Origin: Candidatus Kapaibacterium sp.
Lineage (GTDB): Bacteria > Bacteroidota > Ignavibacteria > Kapaibacteriales > UBA7675
Length of the DNA: 64,000 nucleotides
Assembly (NCBI GenBank): GCA_028284775.1
Contig: JANQRB010000053.1
Span: forward strand, 1-64,000
Reading direction: 5' to 3'
The position numbers and the translations under genes were made by a program. This document shows positions 9,401-17,779 of the stretch, one piece after another (the first letter of the stretch is position 1; every line of letters begins with the position of its first letter). The notes beneath the pieces are model-generated. The model searched no databases. It was not told the origin of the DNA and saw only the letters and a list, made by a program, of their open reading frames with translations.

Positions 9401-11854
9401 TTCCCGCCTGTGATCACGGCTCAACCCACCAGTGAAGTGGTTTGCCTCGGCGATCCCTTCAGCTTCAGCGTCGGTGCTACCGGCACGGATCTCGAATACC
9501 AGTGGGAATTCAATAACGGTACGGGCTGGAACGCAATTGCGGGTGCCACGGCCGCTACCTACTCCACGAGTAGCGCGCAGGTTGTTCAGGCGGGTGATTA
9601 TCGCGTGGTGATTACGGGCATCTGCCCGCCGCCTGCGACCTCGGAAACCGTTTCGCTGACTGTCAACATTCCGCCGGCGATCGTGACCGAACCTCAGTCG
9701 CAAACCGTTTGCGAAGGCGATCCTTTCCTCTTCACGGTTAATGCGACGGGCACGGACCTGACCTATCAGTGGTTCCACAATGGCACGGCCATTACAGGCG
9801 CTACCGAGGCTACTCTTACCGCACCGGCAACACTTGCCGATGCCGGAACCTACTGGGTTGTCGTAAGCGGCGTCTGCCCGCCGGCCGTTCAGTCGCAGAA
9901 TGTGACGCTGGTTGTCAATGAGCTGCCGAGCATCACGCAGGATCCGCAGGATCAGGTGGTTTGCCTCGATCAGACGATTGTCTTCCAGGCAGCCGGCGCT
10001 GGTACAGGCATTACCTACCAGTGGGAATTCAGCGAAAATGGCACGACGTGGAATCCGATCGCGAACGCAACCAACGACGAGTACGAAGTTGCCGGCGCTC
10101 AGCTCAATAATGAGGGTTACTATCGCGTAGTGGTCAGCGGTATTTGTCCGCCGCCGGCCGTCTCGGAAGCAGCCTTCCTGGACGTCAAAGAGCCTGTTGA
10201 GCTTACAATCGACCTGAATGATGAAACAGTCTGCATCGGCGACAACGTGGTCTTCGTCATTGAAGCGACCGGTACGCCCTCCAGCTGCGTCGAAGGCGAT
10301 CCGCTGGATGTCGAGTGGTATAAAGACGGCGAGATCATCCCGCTGGCAAACGAGAAACAGCTCATTCTCACGAATGCGCAGGAAAGCGATGCCGGCCACT
10401 ATCAGGCTCTCGTGACTGGTTTCTGTAACCAGGTCTGGAGCGCCGAAGCGATCCTCTTCATTACGCCGGAGCCCGAGCTCGATATCATCGATCCGGATGA
10501 CCTCAGCGTCTTCGCCGGCGAAACCGCGACCTTCGAAGTGAATACGAACTGTCCTCCGGGCGCTCAATTCCAGTGGTTCCGCGGCGACGACGAGCTGCAG
10601 GATGACGGACGCATCACGGGTGCGCAGTCCAGCCGTCTGGTGATTATGAATGCCGACGATGCTGACGCCAGTAACGAATACTATGTTCGCGTTACTTGCG
10701 CCTGTGGTACGGTCGAGTCGGAGTTTGCTTCGCTTAACATTCGCATCACGAATGTCGAGATTGTGGAGCAGCCCGTTGACGTCACAGTGTGTGAAACGAC
10801 GAAAGCCAGCCTCACGGTCGGATACGATGCGAAAGGCCAGGCGGTCTCGATCCAGTGGTACTCCGTACCGCGCGCACCTGTAACCGATGGCACCGAAGCG
10901 ACGCTTTGCCTGGATCCGCCGCAAGCCGGAACTTACTTCGCAGAGATTACGCTGTTGAGCGATCCGACGAAAATCGCGACTTCCGGTAATGCTGTCGTAA
11001 CAGTATTGCAGGCGCCGCAGATTTCGGATCAGCCGGACGACGTGACGATCTGCCTCGGCGATCCTTTCTCCTTCGACGTGACGGTTGCGAACGACGGAGT
11101 TGAAGGCACCAGCTACCAGTGGATCTTCAACGGCAACGCCCTGCCGGGCGCGACAACGGCTTCCTACAGCACGACGGCCAGCCAGGCCACGATGGAAGGC
11201 AACTACTGGGTGATTGTCAGCAACACCTGCGGTACGACTTCCTCGAACACGGTATCGCTGACCTTCAATGCCGAAACGGTTATCACGACGCAGCCGGAAC
11301 ACCCGAACAACGGCAATCCGCTGGATTGGGGCGGTTCCTACGAAATGACGGTGGCGGCCGATGGCACGGGCACCTGCAGCTATCAGTGGCAGTTCAGCAA
11401 TGACGGCGGCAATACCTGGAATGACATTGCCAACGCTGAGTCTACCACGTACAGTGATCACTTTACGACTGATGATGTCGGTCAGTATCGCGTTGAAGTT
11501 ACCTGCGATTGCGGTACGGTCACGTCGAACGTCGTTCAGATCACGGAAGTCGGTCCGACTTCGGTCCAGCAGCCGACAACGGGTGTGCCCTTCAGCCTGA
11601 GTCAGAACTATCCGAACCCCTTCACAGGTAAGACAAGCATCAAATACACGCTGCACAAAACAATGCGCGTTGAGCTGGTCATCACCGATATGATGGGTCA
11701 GGTAGTCGCGACGCTTGTCGACGACGTACAGGCTGCCGGTCAGCACGAAGTCGTCTTCGATGCCAGCGAGCACGTGATGGCTTCCGGAATGTACAACTAC
11801 ACCCTGCGTGGTGAAGGCGAGTTTATTACACAGCAGCTTCAGCTTGTGAAGTAA
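3431..11854 (+). CDS. Giant surface protein with about 28 Ig-like modules and a T9SS C-terminal sorting domain
   Basis: The frame is open from 3374, but the ATG at 3431 is preceded by AGAGGA and begins a proper signal peptide (MSHIVPSISRKVLALVLG..., cleavage near AFA-ANQ), giving 2,807 residues. After a cohesin-like or beta-sandwich N-terminal domain (about 30-175) come about 28 tandem Ig-like modules of about 90 residues (187-2710). Each has 'P.ITxxPxxxxVCEG', a 'VQWQV' strand and 'YRAVFxNxCG', so most carry a conserved Cys pair likely to form a disulfide. Modules 1-19 are close relatives; 20-28 are more diverged. The end (about 2720-2807) contains 'SLSQNYPNPF' and 'GMYNYTLRG', the type A T9SS/FlgD-Ig-like sorting domain, so outer-membrane export and surface anchoring or release are expected. 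The role is probably adhesion or surface-layer structure. No catalytic domain is seen. The end is followed by a strong terminator. Confidence 0.93.
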   Translation: MSHIVPSISRKVLALVLGLFVLGSLSEAFAANQVEFFLRNQRPNDACTEYMAELWVTVDQGLQWDVASSNIGISYNTAALSAQNVSPAFEANPTLTADGVSITQTPGVGFARINLLKFPGSSPTTGTFKLCTVLWDITDKSVSDNLVFVTGGPTTLIFDDAIQLIFNTNDATGFGVTNPTPPRVVGGPVITGQPSSVVACEGDPASFTVEANGCNAVYDWQKDIAGVWTSTGETSATLSFGSVGTGDAGDYRVIVSADEPPDATSNTVTLTVNVPPVVTSQPQSTTNCVAADVQFDVAFTGTAPVGIQWQIFNDGTFVWDDLLNETSSTLTVTNIQASDDGNQYRSVLSNTCGTTTSDVAILTVNTPPSVTLDPNNKFVCAGDGVTFMALADGSPSPTIQWQEDTGGGFADIPGANSSSYSIPSVNQTQNGYQYRAVFTNICGVATSASVTLTIYADPVITLEPASQMVCSGATVVFGVTATSAIPLTYQWQVNSGGGFTDLGTETSATLTLTGVLPGQDGNSYRVIVANTCGSVTSSEANLTVWTVPAITSNPVDAADCVGSDVMFTAAASGSPAPTVQWQVDTGGGFSDLPGEMSPTLVVTSISVSMDGYAYRAVFSNTCGTVNSVAANLNVWTVPVVTTEPANTAVCEGGIAVFTSASTGVPTPNIQWQVDTGGGYTDITGETSATLFVSSVAAGDNGNLYRAVFSNTCGTVTSSGASLTVWTAPTISSQPVDAEVCETSTATFTAIGSGFPAPGVQWQVNTGGGYIDITGATVTTLTLVAVSASDNGNLYRAVFTNVCGSETSNVVTLTVNVAPVVSVQPNDASGCTGDTFEFTADATGMPTPDVQWQVNSGGGYVNVTGATATTLTLNNVPASADGNLYRAVFTNLCGSATSSAATLTIFDPPAITMQPADAIVCEGDDALFVASASGNPIPAIQWQVDMNDGNGWQNVSNATLNTLTVAAVTASQDGNNYRAIFSNQCGVATSSSVLLTVNTEPVITAVPQDVDACEGDNVEFMADATGQPTPDVQWQVNTGSGYVDVTGANTTTLSLTNVQASADGNLYRAVFSNTCGTVTSASALLEIDVPPVVTLNPTNQTVCEGETAFFTATASGSPTPTVQWQGNANDGNGFVNIPGKTSTTLDVTGTLRQWDGFQYRAVFSNPCGTEVFSSVATLTVNTEPLITQQPSNATICEGDNVTFTSLATSQPAATIQWQVDNGGGWMNVTSANSADLTLFAVSANADGNLYRVIYTNICGSSTSSVAVLTVNTDPVVTSNPSDVTVCEFSSVTFNASATGSPTPTVQWQVDENDGNGWQNIPNATSASLDVDNIPASSDGFQYRAVFTNVCSSAATLPATLTVNTEPVVTLEPVDFTICTGFDAVFTANATGKPNPDVQWQVNDGNGWMNLTGQTSTTLTLVAVTPGMDGNLYRASFSNVCGFDLTTSAMLTVNTPPSITQQPVNTTTCSGQSASFTVVFEGKPTPTVQWQVFNLSVWSNLANANDPTLTLNNVPEIWDGYLYRAVLTNECGQETSGAASLHVQTAPVVTVEPNNQTICEGQDVSFSAHATGDPIPTVQWQEDTGSGWSDMTGQNNTDLTLTGVPASANGNQYRAVFTNVCGTTATQPAVLTVNSNPIVLTHPQDVEVCEGAHVLFSVAASGTPAPTIQWQLDDLDGNGFEDMIGEESTVLDIGIVDASQDGYMYRVKLNNICSTQFSSVATLIVNEAPVVTLQPTDEIVCEFGAVQFTATASGQPTPAIQWQVDLNDGIGWQDLGGETSSTLSLTNIGRTLDGNRYRAVFTNVCGVAESDDAILTVWTKPEITLDPVSILVCEPNDAVFTADAVGTPNPTVQWQVSTDGTTWSDVSGATSATYSFTPTVNEDGNWYRAVFTNDCGAATTASAQLTYFLLPFITEQPQDAAICEGEDWTFTVTAGGTEISLQWRHNGVDIPGETEATLTVSNAQASDAGNYDVVITNTCASITSNVAVLTVNFPPVITAQPTSEVVCLGDPFSFSVGATGTDLEYQWEFNNGTGWNAIAGATAATYSTSSAQVVQAGDYRVVITGICPPPATSETVSLTVNIPPAIVTEPQSQTVCEGDPFLFTVNATGTDLTYQWFHNGTAITGATEATLTAPATLADAGTYWVVVSGVCPPAVQSQNVTLVVNELPSITQDPQDQVVCLDQTIVFQAAGAGTGITYQWEFSENGTTWNPIANATNDEYEVAGAQLNNEGYYRVVVSGICPPPAVSEAAFLDVKEPVELTIDLNDETVCIGDNVVFVIEATGTPSSCVEGDPLDVEWYKDGEIIPLANEKQLILTNAQESDAGHYQALVTGFCNQVWSAEAILFITPEPELDIIDPDDLSVFAGETATFEVNTNCPPGAQFQWFRGDDELQDDGRITGAQSSRLVIMNADDADASNEYYVRVTCACGTVESEFASLNIRITNVEIVEQPVDVTVCETTKASLTVGYDAKGQAVSIQWYSVPRAPVTDGTEATLCLDPPQAGTYFAEITLLSDPTKIATSGNAVVTVLQAPQISDQPDDVTICLGDPFSFDVTVANDGVEGTSYQWIFNGNALPGATTASYSTTASQATMEGNYWVIVSNTCGTTSSNTVSLTFNAETVITTQPEHPNNGNPLDWGGSYEMTVAADGTGTCSYQWQFSNDGGNTWNDIANAESTTYSDHFTTDDVGQYRVEVTCDCGTVTSNVVQITEVGPTSVQQPTTGVPFSLSQNYPNPFTGKTSIKYTLHKTMRVELVITDMMGQVVATLVDDVQAAGQHEVVFDASEHVMASGMYNYTLRGEGEFITQQLQLVK

Positions 11855-11876
11855 GCTTCGCCAAACGGTGAATACA

Positions 11877-11915
11877 AAACGCCGGAGCGGCTTGGCCGCT
11901 CCGGCGTTTCTTTTT
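11877..11915 (+). terminator. Strong intrinsic terminator of the giant Ig-protein gene
   Basis: A perfect 11-bp GC-rich stem (11881-11891 with 11895-11905), TTG loop, then GTTTCTTTTT. Flanking AAAAC and GTTT extend the pairing. It starts about 25 nt after the stop codon. Confidence 0.95.
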
Positions 11916-12409
11916 GTCGACTACCAGCGGGAGTGATGAAGCCGCATTGTCGCAGCGATTCCCACGATGATCAGACAATTGAGCCAATCAGGGGCCGCTA
12001 AGTCAGACTCGTAAATACGATGAAATTGAGATGCCGGGGCGGCGTAATCGCTCCGGCTTTTTTGTGGACGCAAGAATGAATGCGGCGGCCCGCGTCGTCA
12101 GCGCGGCTCTTGATCCGTTAGATGAAGACGCAGCGACAAGCGAGCGCAAGGCGCTGCTGTATTGATGTTCGATTCAGATCAATCAAGGTAGGCAGACCGG
12201 CGTAGCACCCGACTTCAATCCGTTTGGCGTGATGACTCATCGTCGGGTTGCTGAATAATGTTCATCTCCCGGCGGTGGCTCTGTATCGCTACCGGAAGAC
12301 CTGCTGGGGCAAGGGTCGTCAATCCAACCACTTGTGGCGTAACTGCTTCACAAATGTGTCGGATAGAGGAGAGCCTCACGGCATAGGTCGATTGAGCGGT
12401 CTGTGCGCC
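11916..12409. other. Gene-free spacer between convergent genes; possible small RNA before a second terminator
   Basis: No convincing coding frame is seen. The first part (11916-12032) separates two + strand terminators with related GCCGG...CCGGC stems and could encode a short RNA ended by the second one. The rest (12064-12409) runs to the stop of the oppositely oriented phosphorylase gene and shows no obvious promoter, repeat or minus-strand terminator. Confidence 0.4.
12033..12063 (+). terminator. Second intrinsic terminator downstream of the giant Ig-protein gene
   Basis: A 9-bp stem (12033-12041 with 12049-12057, one G-T pair) with a 7-nt loop, followed by six T. It resembles the terminator 150 nt upstream and may be a back-up copy or the end of a small transcript. 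Confidence 0.85.
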
Positions 12410-14971
12410 TCAATCCTCGCTCTGAGCCCACTTGCACAGGTAGAGGTCGGAATTGCGGATCATAAGCTCGTGCGTTGGCAGCACGCGTACGGTGGTGCCC
12501 TGCAGCCCGCTGGTTTCGCAGGGATACTGCCCTACATAGAAGTGGCTTGTTCCCAGACTTTCCTTTAATTCCAGCCGAACGGATTTGCCTTCCTGCATTT
12601 CGCCGTTCGAGTCAACCCGTCCGTAAAAGGCTTCGACGGCTACATCTTCAGGTGCCAGTCGTTCGAGATAAACTTTGGCGCTGACCCGGATCGCTTTACC
12701 GACAAAGGCATCGGCGTCGCCCTCGACATTCACCTCATTGATGGCGACATGATCCCATGCCGACATAATTTTTCCTTTCCATTCTGTCAGCGCGCGCGCG
12801 GCTGCACCCTGGCTTGCCGAAAGTCGCTGCACTGCTTTGACGGAATTAAAATAGAAAGACTCGCTGTACTCTTCCACCATCCGGGCGGTTGAAAAGTAAG
12901 GGGCAACCGTGCGGATCGATTCCTTCATTCGATCGACCCAGCGTTCAGGCACATTGTTGCGCGACCGCTCATAAAAGGTCGGGACGATTTCGTGTTCCAG
13001 CAGGCTGAACAACGCCTCGCGTTCCAGTGAATCCTGTTCTTCGACGCTCGAGAAAACTTCGCCGCCGCCGATCGCATAGCCGTTACGGCGATTATAGGCC
13101 TCGTCCCACCAGCCGTCGAGCGTACTGACGTGCAGGCAGCCGTTCATCGCGGCTTTCATGCCGCTGGTACCGCTGGCCTCCATCGGGCGTCGCGGCGTGT
13201 TAAGCCAGATGTCGCAGCCTTTGACCATATAGCGGGCTACCGAGAGGTCGTAGTCTTCGAGAAACACAAGTGATTGTTCCAGGCCATTGTGTTTGATGAG
13301 CTCGACAATTTCGCGGATCATTTCTTTGCCGGGCGTATCGTGCGGGTGCGCCTTGCCGGCGAGAATCATTTGGATAGGTCGTTCCGAATCCGTGACAAGC
13401 CGTTTCAGACGATCCATATCGCCGAAGAGCAGGGTGCCGCGTTTGTAGGTGGCAAAACGCCGGGCAAAGCCGATTGTAAACACGTCGGGATTGAGAACGT
13501 CATTGATCCGTTCGATCTGCTCCGGCGTCGCGAAGCGTTTGAGCTTCTTGCGCAGATGCTGACGGGCCGTCAGCACCAGCCGTTCCCGCCGTCTGTCATG
13601 CGCGCGCCACAGCTCTTCGTTCGGCACCTGCGTGATCGATGCCCACAGTGTCTGGTCGGCGGTATTCGTACGCCAGAGAGGGGAGAGGTAGCGGTCGAAG
13701 ATATCAGTCATATCGGCCGAAATCCAGGTCAGGGAATGCACGCCGTTGGAGACCGCTTTAATCGGCACCTCCTGCACCGGGAAATCGTTCCAGATCGTGC
13801 GCCACATTTTCTGGGCTGTTTTGCCGTGCAGCTTGCTTACGCCGTTATGGAAACCGGCCAGACGCAGACCAAGAACCGTCATACTGAAGCTTTCACTGCT
13901 GTCGCCGGCGTTCTGACGTCCCAGAGCAAAAAACTCCTGATCGCTCAGGCCAAGCGAGCGATAGAAATTGCCGAAGTACTTTTCGATCAGCTCCAGCGAG
14001 AATACTTCGTTGCCGGCGGGCACCGGTGTATGCGTGGTAAAGACGTTGCCGGCGCGGGCGATCTCAAGTGCGGCCCAGAAATCGAGCTGCATTTCTTCCA
14101 TCAGCGTCCGGATGCGTTCCAGCGCCGAATAGGCGGCATGCCCCTCGTTAAGATGGCACACTGTCGGGGTCAGGTTCATGGCCCGCAGCGCTCGATAGCC
14201 GCCCATGCCCAGCATGATTTCCTGCTGAATACGCGTTTCGACATCGCCGCCATAAAGCTGATCCGTAATGTTGCGGTGCTGATGATTCACATTCTGCTTG
14301 ATATTCGAATCCAGCAGAAACAGTCGGATACGTCCGATCTGCATCTTCCATATCCGGGCATAAGCCCTGCCTTCGGGTAGATCGACATGAATGATAATCG
14401 GCCGCTTGTGCTCATCGAGTACCTGCGTCAGCGGCATAGCTGAAAAGTCGTTGTCGATATAGGATTCATTCTGCCAGCCGTTTTGCGCAAGGTACTGGTG
14501 AAAATAGCCCTGTTGATACAGCAAGCCCATGCCAACAAGCGGCAGGCCAAGATCGCTGGCGGACTTCAGATGGTCGCCGGCCAGCACGCCCAGGCCGCCC
14601 GAGTAATTAGGCGTACTTTCGTGAATGCCGAATTCGGCGCAAAAGTAGACGATAGTGGAATCGGAAGGCTGCTGCTGCGATGCATACCAAGATTTGCGGT
14701 TCTGGTAGTCCGTAAATTTGCGATAGACCGAATCGACGAAGTTGACAAAATCGCTGTTGCGCGCCAGAGATGTCAGGCGTTCCTGCGACACTTTGTTGAG
14801 AAGCTGGACGGGGTTGTGTCCCACCTCTTCCCAGAGAGGGCGGTCGATACGCGCGAACAATTCGCGTCCGGCGGCGTCCCAGGACCACCAATAATTATAG
14901 GCTAGTTCTTTCAGTTGAGTGATGTTGTCGGGTACTATAGGAGAGACGGCGAAAGTCGTGATTGGACGCAT
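12410..14971 (-). CDS. glgP: Alpha-glucan (glycogen/maltodextrin) phosphorylase
   Basis: 853 residues. It releases glucose-1-phosphate from the non-reducing ends of glycogen or maltodextrin by phosphorolysis, in the cytoplasm. The N-terminus ('LKELAYNYWWSWD') is the DUF3417 domain of the TIGR02094 alpha-glucan phosphorylase class, which differs from the short E. coli MalP/GlgP type. The PLP site 'GTSGMKAAMNG' is intact, with Lys near residue 606, followed by 'GWWDEAYN'. Other family landmarks are 'FCAEFGIHESTPNYSGGLG' and 'HLNEGHAAY'. Full length for the class. It is transcribed alone, divergent from the peptide-binding protein gene with a 120-nt shared upstream region. The start was chosen as the first ATG matching the DUF3417 start. 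Its role in glycogen or maltodextrin breakdown is family knowledge; no glg neighbours are present. Confidence 0.96.
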   Translation of the reverse strand: MRPITTFAVSPIVPDNITQLKELAYNYWWSWDAAGRELFARIDRPLWEEVGHNPVQLLNKVSQERLTSLARNSDFVNFVDSVYRKFTDYQNRKSWYASQQQPSDSTIVYFCAEFGIHESTPNYSGGLGVLAGDHLKSASDLGLPLVGMGLLYQQGYFHQYLAQNGWQNESYIDNDFSAMPLTQVLDEHKRPIIIHVDLPEGRAYARIWKMQIGRIRLFLLDSNIKQNVNHQHRNITDQLYGGDVETRIQQEIMLGMGGYRALRAMNLTPTVCHLNEGHAAYSALERIRTLMEEMQLDFWAALEIARAGNVFTTHTPVPAGNEVFSLELIEKYFGNFYRSLGLSDQEFFALGRQNAGDSSESFSMTVLGLRLAGFHNGVSKLHGKTAQKMWRTIWNDFPVQEVPIKAVSNGVHSLTWISADMTDIFDRYLSPLWRTNTADQTLWASITQVPNEELWRAHDRRRERLVLTARQHLRKKLKRFATPEQIERINDVLNPDVFTIGFARRFATYKRGTLLFGDMDRLKRLVTDSERPIQMILAGKAHPHDTPGKEMIREIVELIKHNGLEQSLVFLEDYDLSVARYMVKGCDIWLNTPRRPMEASGTSGMKAAMNGCLHVSTLDGWWDEAYNRRNGYAIGGGEVFSSVEEQDSLEREALFSLLEHEIVPTFYERSRNNVPERWVDRMKESIRTVAPYFSTARMVEEYSESFYFNSVKAVQRLSASQGAAARALTEWKGKIMSAWDHVAINEVNVEGDADAFVGKAIRVSAKVYLERLAPEDVAVEAFYGRVDSNGEMQEGKSVRLELKESLGTSHFYVGQYPCETSGLQGTTVRVLPTHELMIRNSDLYLCKWAQSED

Positions 14972-15091
14972 ATAGTTCTCGAATGGTAAAAGGAATCAGT
15001 CGTACGCTCGCTGAAAACTTTCAAAATTAGAACCTTTGTGCGTAGATTGGAACTTTAAAATGCAGCTTTGCCCACCTGAGCGGCGAATCCA

Positions 15092-16870
15092 TTGAAGACT
15101 TCATCTCTTCCTCGCGCAAGTGTCCCGTGGCTGTGGCGGCCGCGTACTATGTTCCTGTTTCTTTCAATAGTGCTGCTCCTCGCCGGCGTCGCCTGCAGCG
15201 AACGCGAAGCAGTTCCCACGCGTGATGAGCTCTTGCCGGGCGGCATCAGGGCGGGCGGCAGCTACCGGATAAACATGCTGCGCGGCAATCCCGCTGCACT
15301 CGATCCGGTGCGTATTAACAGCAAGCTGGCCGATGACGTAGCGCTTCAGATTTACGATCGACTGATATCGCTGGACTCCAATCTTAACATCGTGCCCGAG
15401 CTAGCCCGCTCCTGGTCGATTTCCGATGATGGCCTCGTCTACACCTTTCATCTGCGGCGCGATGTGACATTTCACGATAACCCCTGCTTTCCGGGCGGCA
15501 AAGGCCGGAGAATGATCGCCGACGACCTGCGCTATTCCTTCGAGCGCTGCTGCGATCCCCTGCAGCGCTCCGTGCAGTATTGGGCATTTAACGGCAAGGT
15601 GCGCGGCGCAAACGCCTATTATGATTCGCGTCTCGCCGGCGACGGCCTTGTCACTTCGGTTGCGGGACTTCGGGCGCCGGATGATTCGACCTTTGTCATC
15701 GAACTGCGCGAGGCATACGCTCCCTTTTTGTATTACATGATCAATTCGCTCGGCTGCGTTGTGCCGCGGGAAGCGGTAGAGCATTACGGCGAAGACTTTT
15801 TCCAGCATCCCGTCGGGACGGGGCCCTTCGTTTTCCGAGAATGGCAGCCCGACCAGTTTATTCGATTGGAGCGCAATTCGCAGTATTGGCAGCATGACGC
15901 GCACGGCAATCAATTACCCTACCTGGATGAAATCATTATCAGCTTCCGGGCGGACGACAAGGTCCAGTTTGCCGAGTTTACCGCCGGACGGTTGGAGGAA
16001 AGCTTCAGCATACCGAGTGAGTTTTTCGAAGTGGTAGTCGATGGCGAGCGTCGCAGCCTCACGCCTGAGTACCAGAAGTATCGTCTGCAGGCGCGCCCGG
16101 CGTTGCTCTCATGGTTCTGCGACTTTCTCTGCAGCGAAGCGCCCTTCGATAATGCCGATGTCAGACGAGCTTTCTCCTATGCGGTGGATCGGGAGAAGAT
16201 TGTGCAATTTGTCCTGCGCGGCGCTCCCTATGCGCCCGCCTGGAACGGCATTACGCCGCCCGTTATGCCCGGCTACGCTATTGACAGCATCGAGGGTTAC
16301 CGCTTCAATCCGACCCTGGCGCGCGAACATCTCCGTCGGGCGGGCTACCCAGATGGCGTCGGCTTTCCGCCGGTGACTCTGACGATCTATGAGGAACCGC
16401 ATCTGGTCCAGGTTGCCGAAGCATTGCAGGAAATGCTGCAGCAGACGCTCAATATCGAAATCAGGCTGCGCAAGCTTCAGTTTGCGCGTTTGTTGCACGA
16501 GGCCGAATTGGGCAAGCTGAAGTTTTGGGGTACGCGCTGGTATGGCGACTACCCGGACGCGGAAAACTATCTTAACCTCTTCAATGGCAGTCTTGTGCCC
16601 GATGACGCCACGCAGCCCAGCTATCCCAACAGCGCGCGCTACAATAATCCGGAGTTCAACAGGATTTTCACGGAGGCCGTCGGAACAGTCGATCCGCAGC
16701 GCCGCAACGAGCTGTACCGGGCCGCCGAACAACTCGCCATGCGCGACGCGCCCGTGCTGATGCTCTTTTACGAAATGCACTATCGCCTTTTGCAGCCCTA
16801 TGTACGCGGCAATCCGCTGGACCCCATGAATCGGATAATCCTGCGGCCTGTCTGGCTGGCTGCGCAGTGA
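15092..16870 (+). CDS. ABC transporter substrate-binding lipoprotein, family 5 (peptide/OppA-like)
   Basis: 592 residues. The N-terminus has basic residues (RPR), a hydrophobic stretch and a lipobox 'LAGVAC' with the lipidated Cys at 35, so a membrane-anchored lipoprotein. The mature part fits the SBP_bac_5 fold: 'LDPVRINSKLADDVALQIYD', 'LARSWSISDDGLVYTFHLR', 'FHDN', 'ADDLRYSFER' and 'HPVGTGPFVF'. These proteins capture oligopeptides, or sometimes nickel or sugars, for an ABC importer. No permease or ATPase gene lies nearby, so the ligand is unknown. The start is TTG at 15092; the first ATG (15149) would remove the basic n-region, so the earlier start is preferred. The downstream tsaC gene begins 7 nt after the stop, suggesting one transcript. 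Confidence 0.93.
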   Translation: MKTSSLPRASVPWLWRPRTMFLFLSIVLLLAGVACSEREAVPTRDELLPGGIRAGGSYRINMLRGNPAALDPVRINSKLADDVALQIYDRLISLDSNLNIVPELARSWSISDDGLVYTFHLRRDVTFHDNPCFPGGKGRRMIADDLRYSFERCCDPLQRSVQYWAFNGKVRGANAYYDSRLAGDGLVTSVAGLRAPDDSTFVIELREAYAPFLYYMINSLGCVVPREAVEHYGEDFFQHPVGTGPFVFREWQPDQFIRLERNSQYWQHDAHGNQLPYLDEIIISFRADDKVQFAEFTAGRLEESFSIPSEFFEVVVDGERRSLTPEYQKYRLQARPALLSWFCDFLCSEAPFDNADVRRAFSYAVDREKIVQFVLRGAPYAPAWNGITPPVMPGYAIDSIEGYRFNPTLAREHLRRAGYPDGVGFPPVTLTIYEEPHLVQVAEALQEMLQQTLNIEIRLRKLQFARLLHEAELGKLKFWGTRWYGDYPDAENYLNLFNGSLVPDDATQPSYPNSARYNNPEFNRIFTEAVGTVDPQRRNELYRAAEQLAMRDAPVLMLFYEMHYRLLQPYVRGNPLDPMNRIILRPVWLAAQ

Positions 16871-16877
16871 GATTGTA

Positions 16878-17549
16878 ATGAAAACACTTGTCCTCGACGG
16901 CATCGCCCGCCCGGATGAGGCCGTAGATCAGGCCGCCGCCATGCTGCGGCGCGGTCTGCTCGTCGCCATCCCGACCGAAACGGTTTATGGACTCGCCGCA
17001 CTGGCTTCCGACCAGGCGGCCGTTCGCGCACTCTATCGGATTAAAGGTCGATCGTTTCAAAAGCCGTTGACGATTCATATCGGCGACCGCCGGGACATCG
17101 ACAAGCTCGCCGAGGATCTTCCGCTACTGTTTGACATGCTGGCGGCGCGCTATTTTCCCGGTCCGCTCACGCTCGTTGTTCGCAAACAGGCCTGGGTGCC
17201 CGACATCGTAACGGCCGGACTTCCGGCCCTGGGCTTACGGATGCCTGACCATCCCCTGGCGCTCAGAGTGATTCGCGCAGTGGGCGAGCCGCTTGTAGCC
17301 AGTTCGGCAAATCTGTCCGGCCAGGCCAGCGCCATACGGGCGGAGCAAGTCTTACGGGACTTTGAGTCGGATATCGCGGCTATTGTCGATGGCGGCGAAT
17401 GCCCGGGCGCTGGTCGGGCGTCCACGGTCGTCGATCTTCTATCTGAGCCGCCAATGATACTGCGCCGGGGCTCGATCACCGCCGAAGAACTGACAGCCTT
17501 GACCGGTACGGAGTTTGTGACTGCAAAGAAGGGAAAGACCGGTGGCTAA
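16878..17549 (+). CDS. tsaC: L-threonylcarbamoyladenylate synthase (Sua5/YrdC/TsaC family)
   Basis: 223 residues. It makes threonylcarbamoyl-AMP from Thr, bicarbonate and ATP, the first step of the universal tRNA t6A37 modification. The single YrdC domain carries 'PTETVYGLAA', the 'KGR' motif ('RIKGRSFQKPL'), 'GPLTLV', 'LRMPDHP', 'SSANLSG' and 'STVVDL'. Length matches the short TsaC/YwlC-without-Sua5-domain form. It starts 7 nt after the peptide-binding lipoprotein gene, so it is probably co-transcribed, though the two are functionally unrelated. No ribosome site of note. Confidence 0.95.
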   Translation: MKTLVLDGIARPDEAVDQAAAMLRRGLLVAIPTETVYGLAALASDQAAVRALYRIKGRSFQKPLTIHIGDRRDIDKLAEDLPLLFDMLAARYFPGPLTLVVRKQAWVPDIVTAGLPALGLRMPDHPLALRVIRAVGEPLVASSANLSGQASAIRAEQVLRDFESDIAAIVDGGECPGAGRASTVVDLLSEPPMILRRGSITAEELTALTGTEFVTAKKGKTGG

Positions 17550-17684
17550 GCCCTCGCTGTTGACGGCAAAGCAGCGGCCCTCCTCAATTTGATTTCAGGG
17601 GCGTCTTCGACAAGTGACGGGAGATGATGCGGGGACCTTATCGGAACAGCGAGGGAGAGATGTTGTTAGTGAATCCGCGTCGGG

Positions 17685-17723
17685 GAAAAAAGACTTCTCA
17701 GGCAGGCCATGGCTCAGGAGAAG
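17685..17723 (-). terminator. Weak intrinsic terminator for the minus-strand TPR gene
   Basis: Read on the minus strand, a 6-bp stem (17718-17723 with 17694-17699) with a partly paired interior is followed by TCTTTTTT (17692-17685). It lies about 60 nt after the TPR gene's stop. The stem is short, so confidence is limited. Confidence 0.45.
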
Positions 17724-17779
17724 ATCGGCGGAGCGCATTCCGGCAGATACATGACTTGGGAATCGCGGCAACGAAAGAC

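Noticed and set aside
4000..11500. Regularly spaced repeats that could suggest a CRISPR or satellite array
   Set aside because: The period (about 270 bp) matches in-frame Ig-like modules with degenerate codons, not short identical repeats with spacers.
6776..11773. A 1,665-residue open frame on the minus strand, antisense to the giant Ig-protein gene
   Set aside because: It runs against a gene with clear signal peptide, domains and terminator. Repeated modules of biased codons keep one antisense frame free of stops. Its translation is Arg/Gly/Asn-rich with no domain, and it has no matching ribosome site.
13274..14380. A 368-residue open frame on + within the phosphorylase gene
   Set aside because: It is antisense to glgP, whose PLP site and N-terminal domain are intact; no ribosome site or domain is present.
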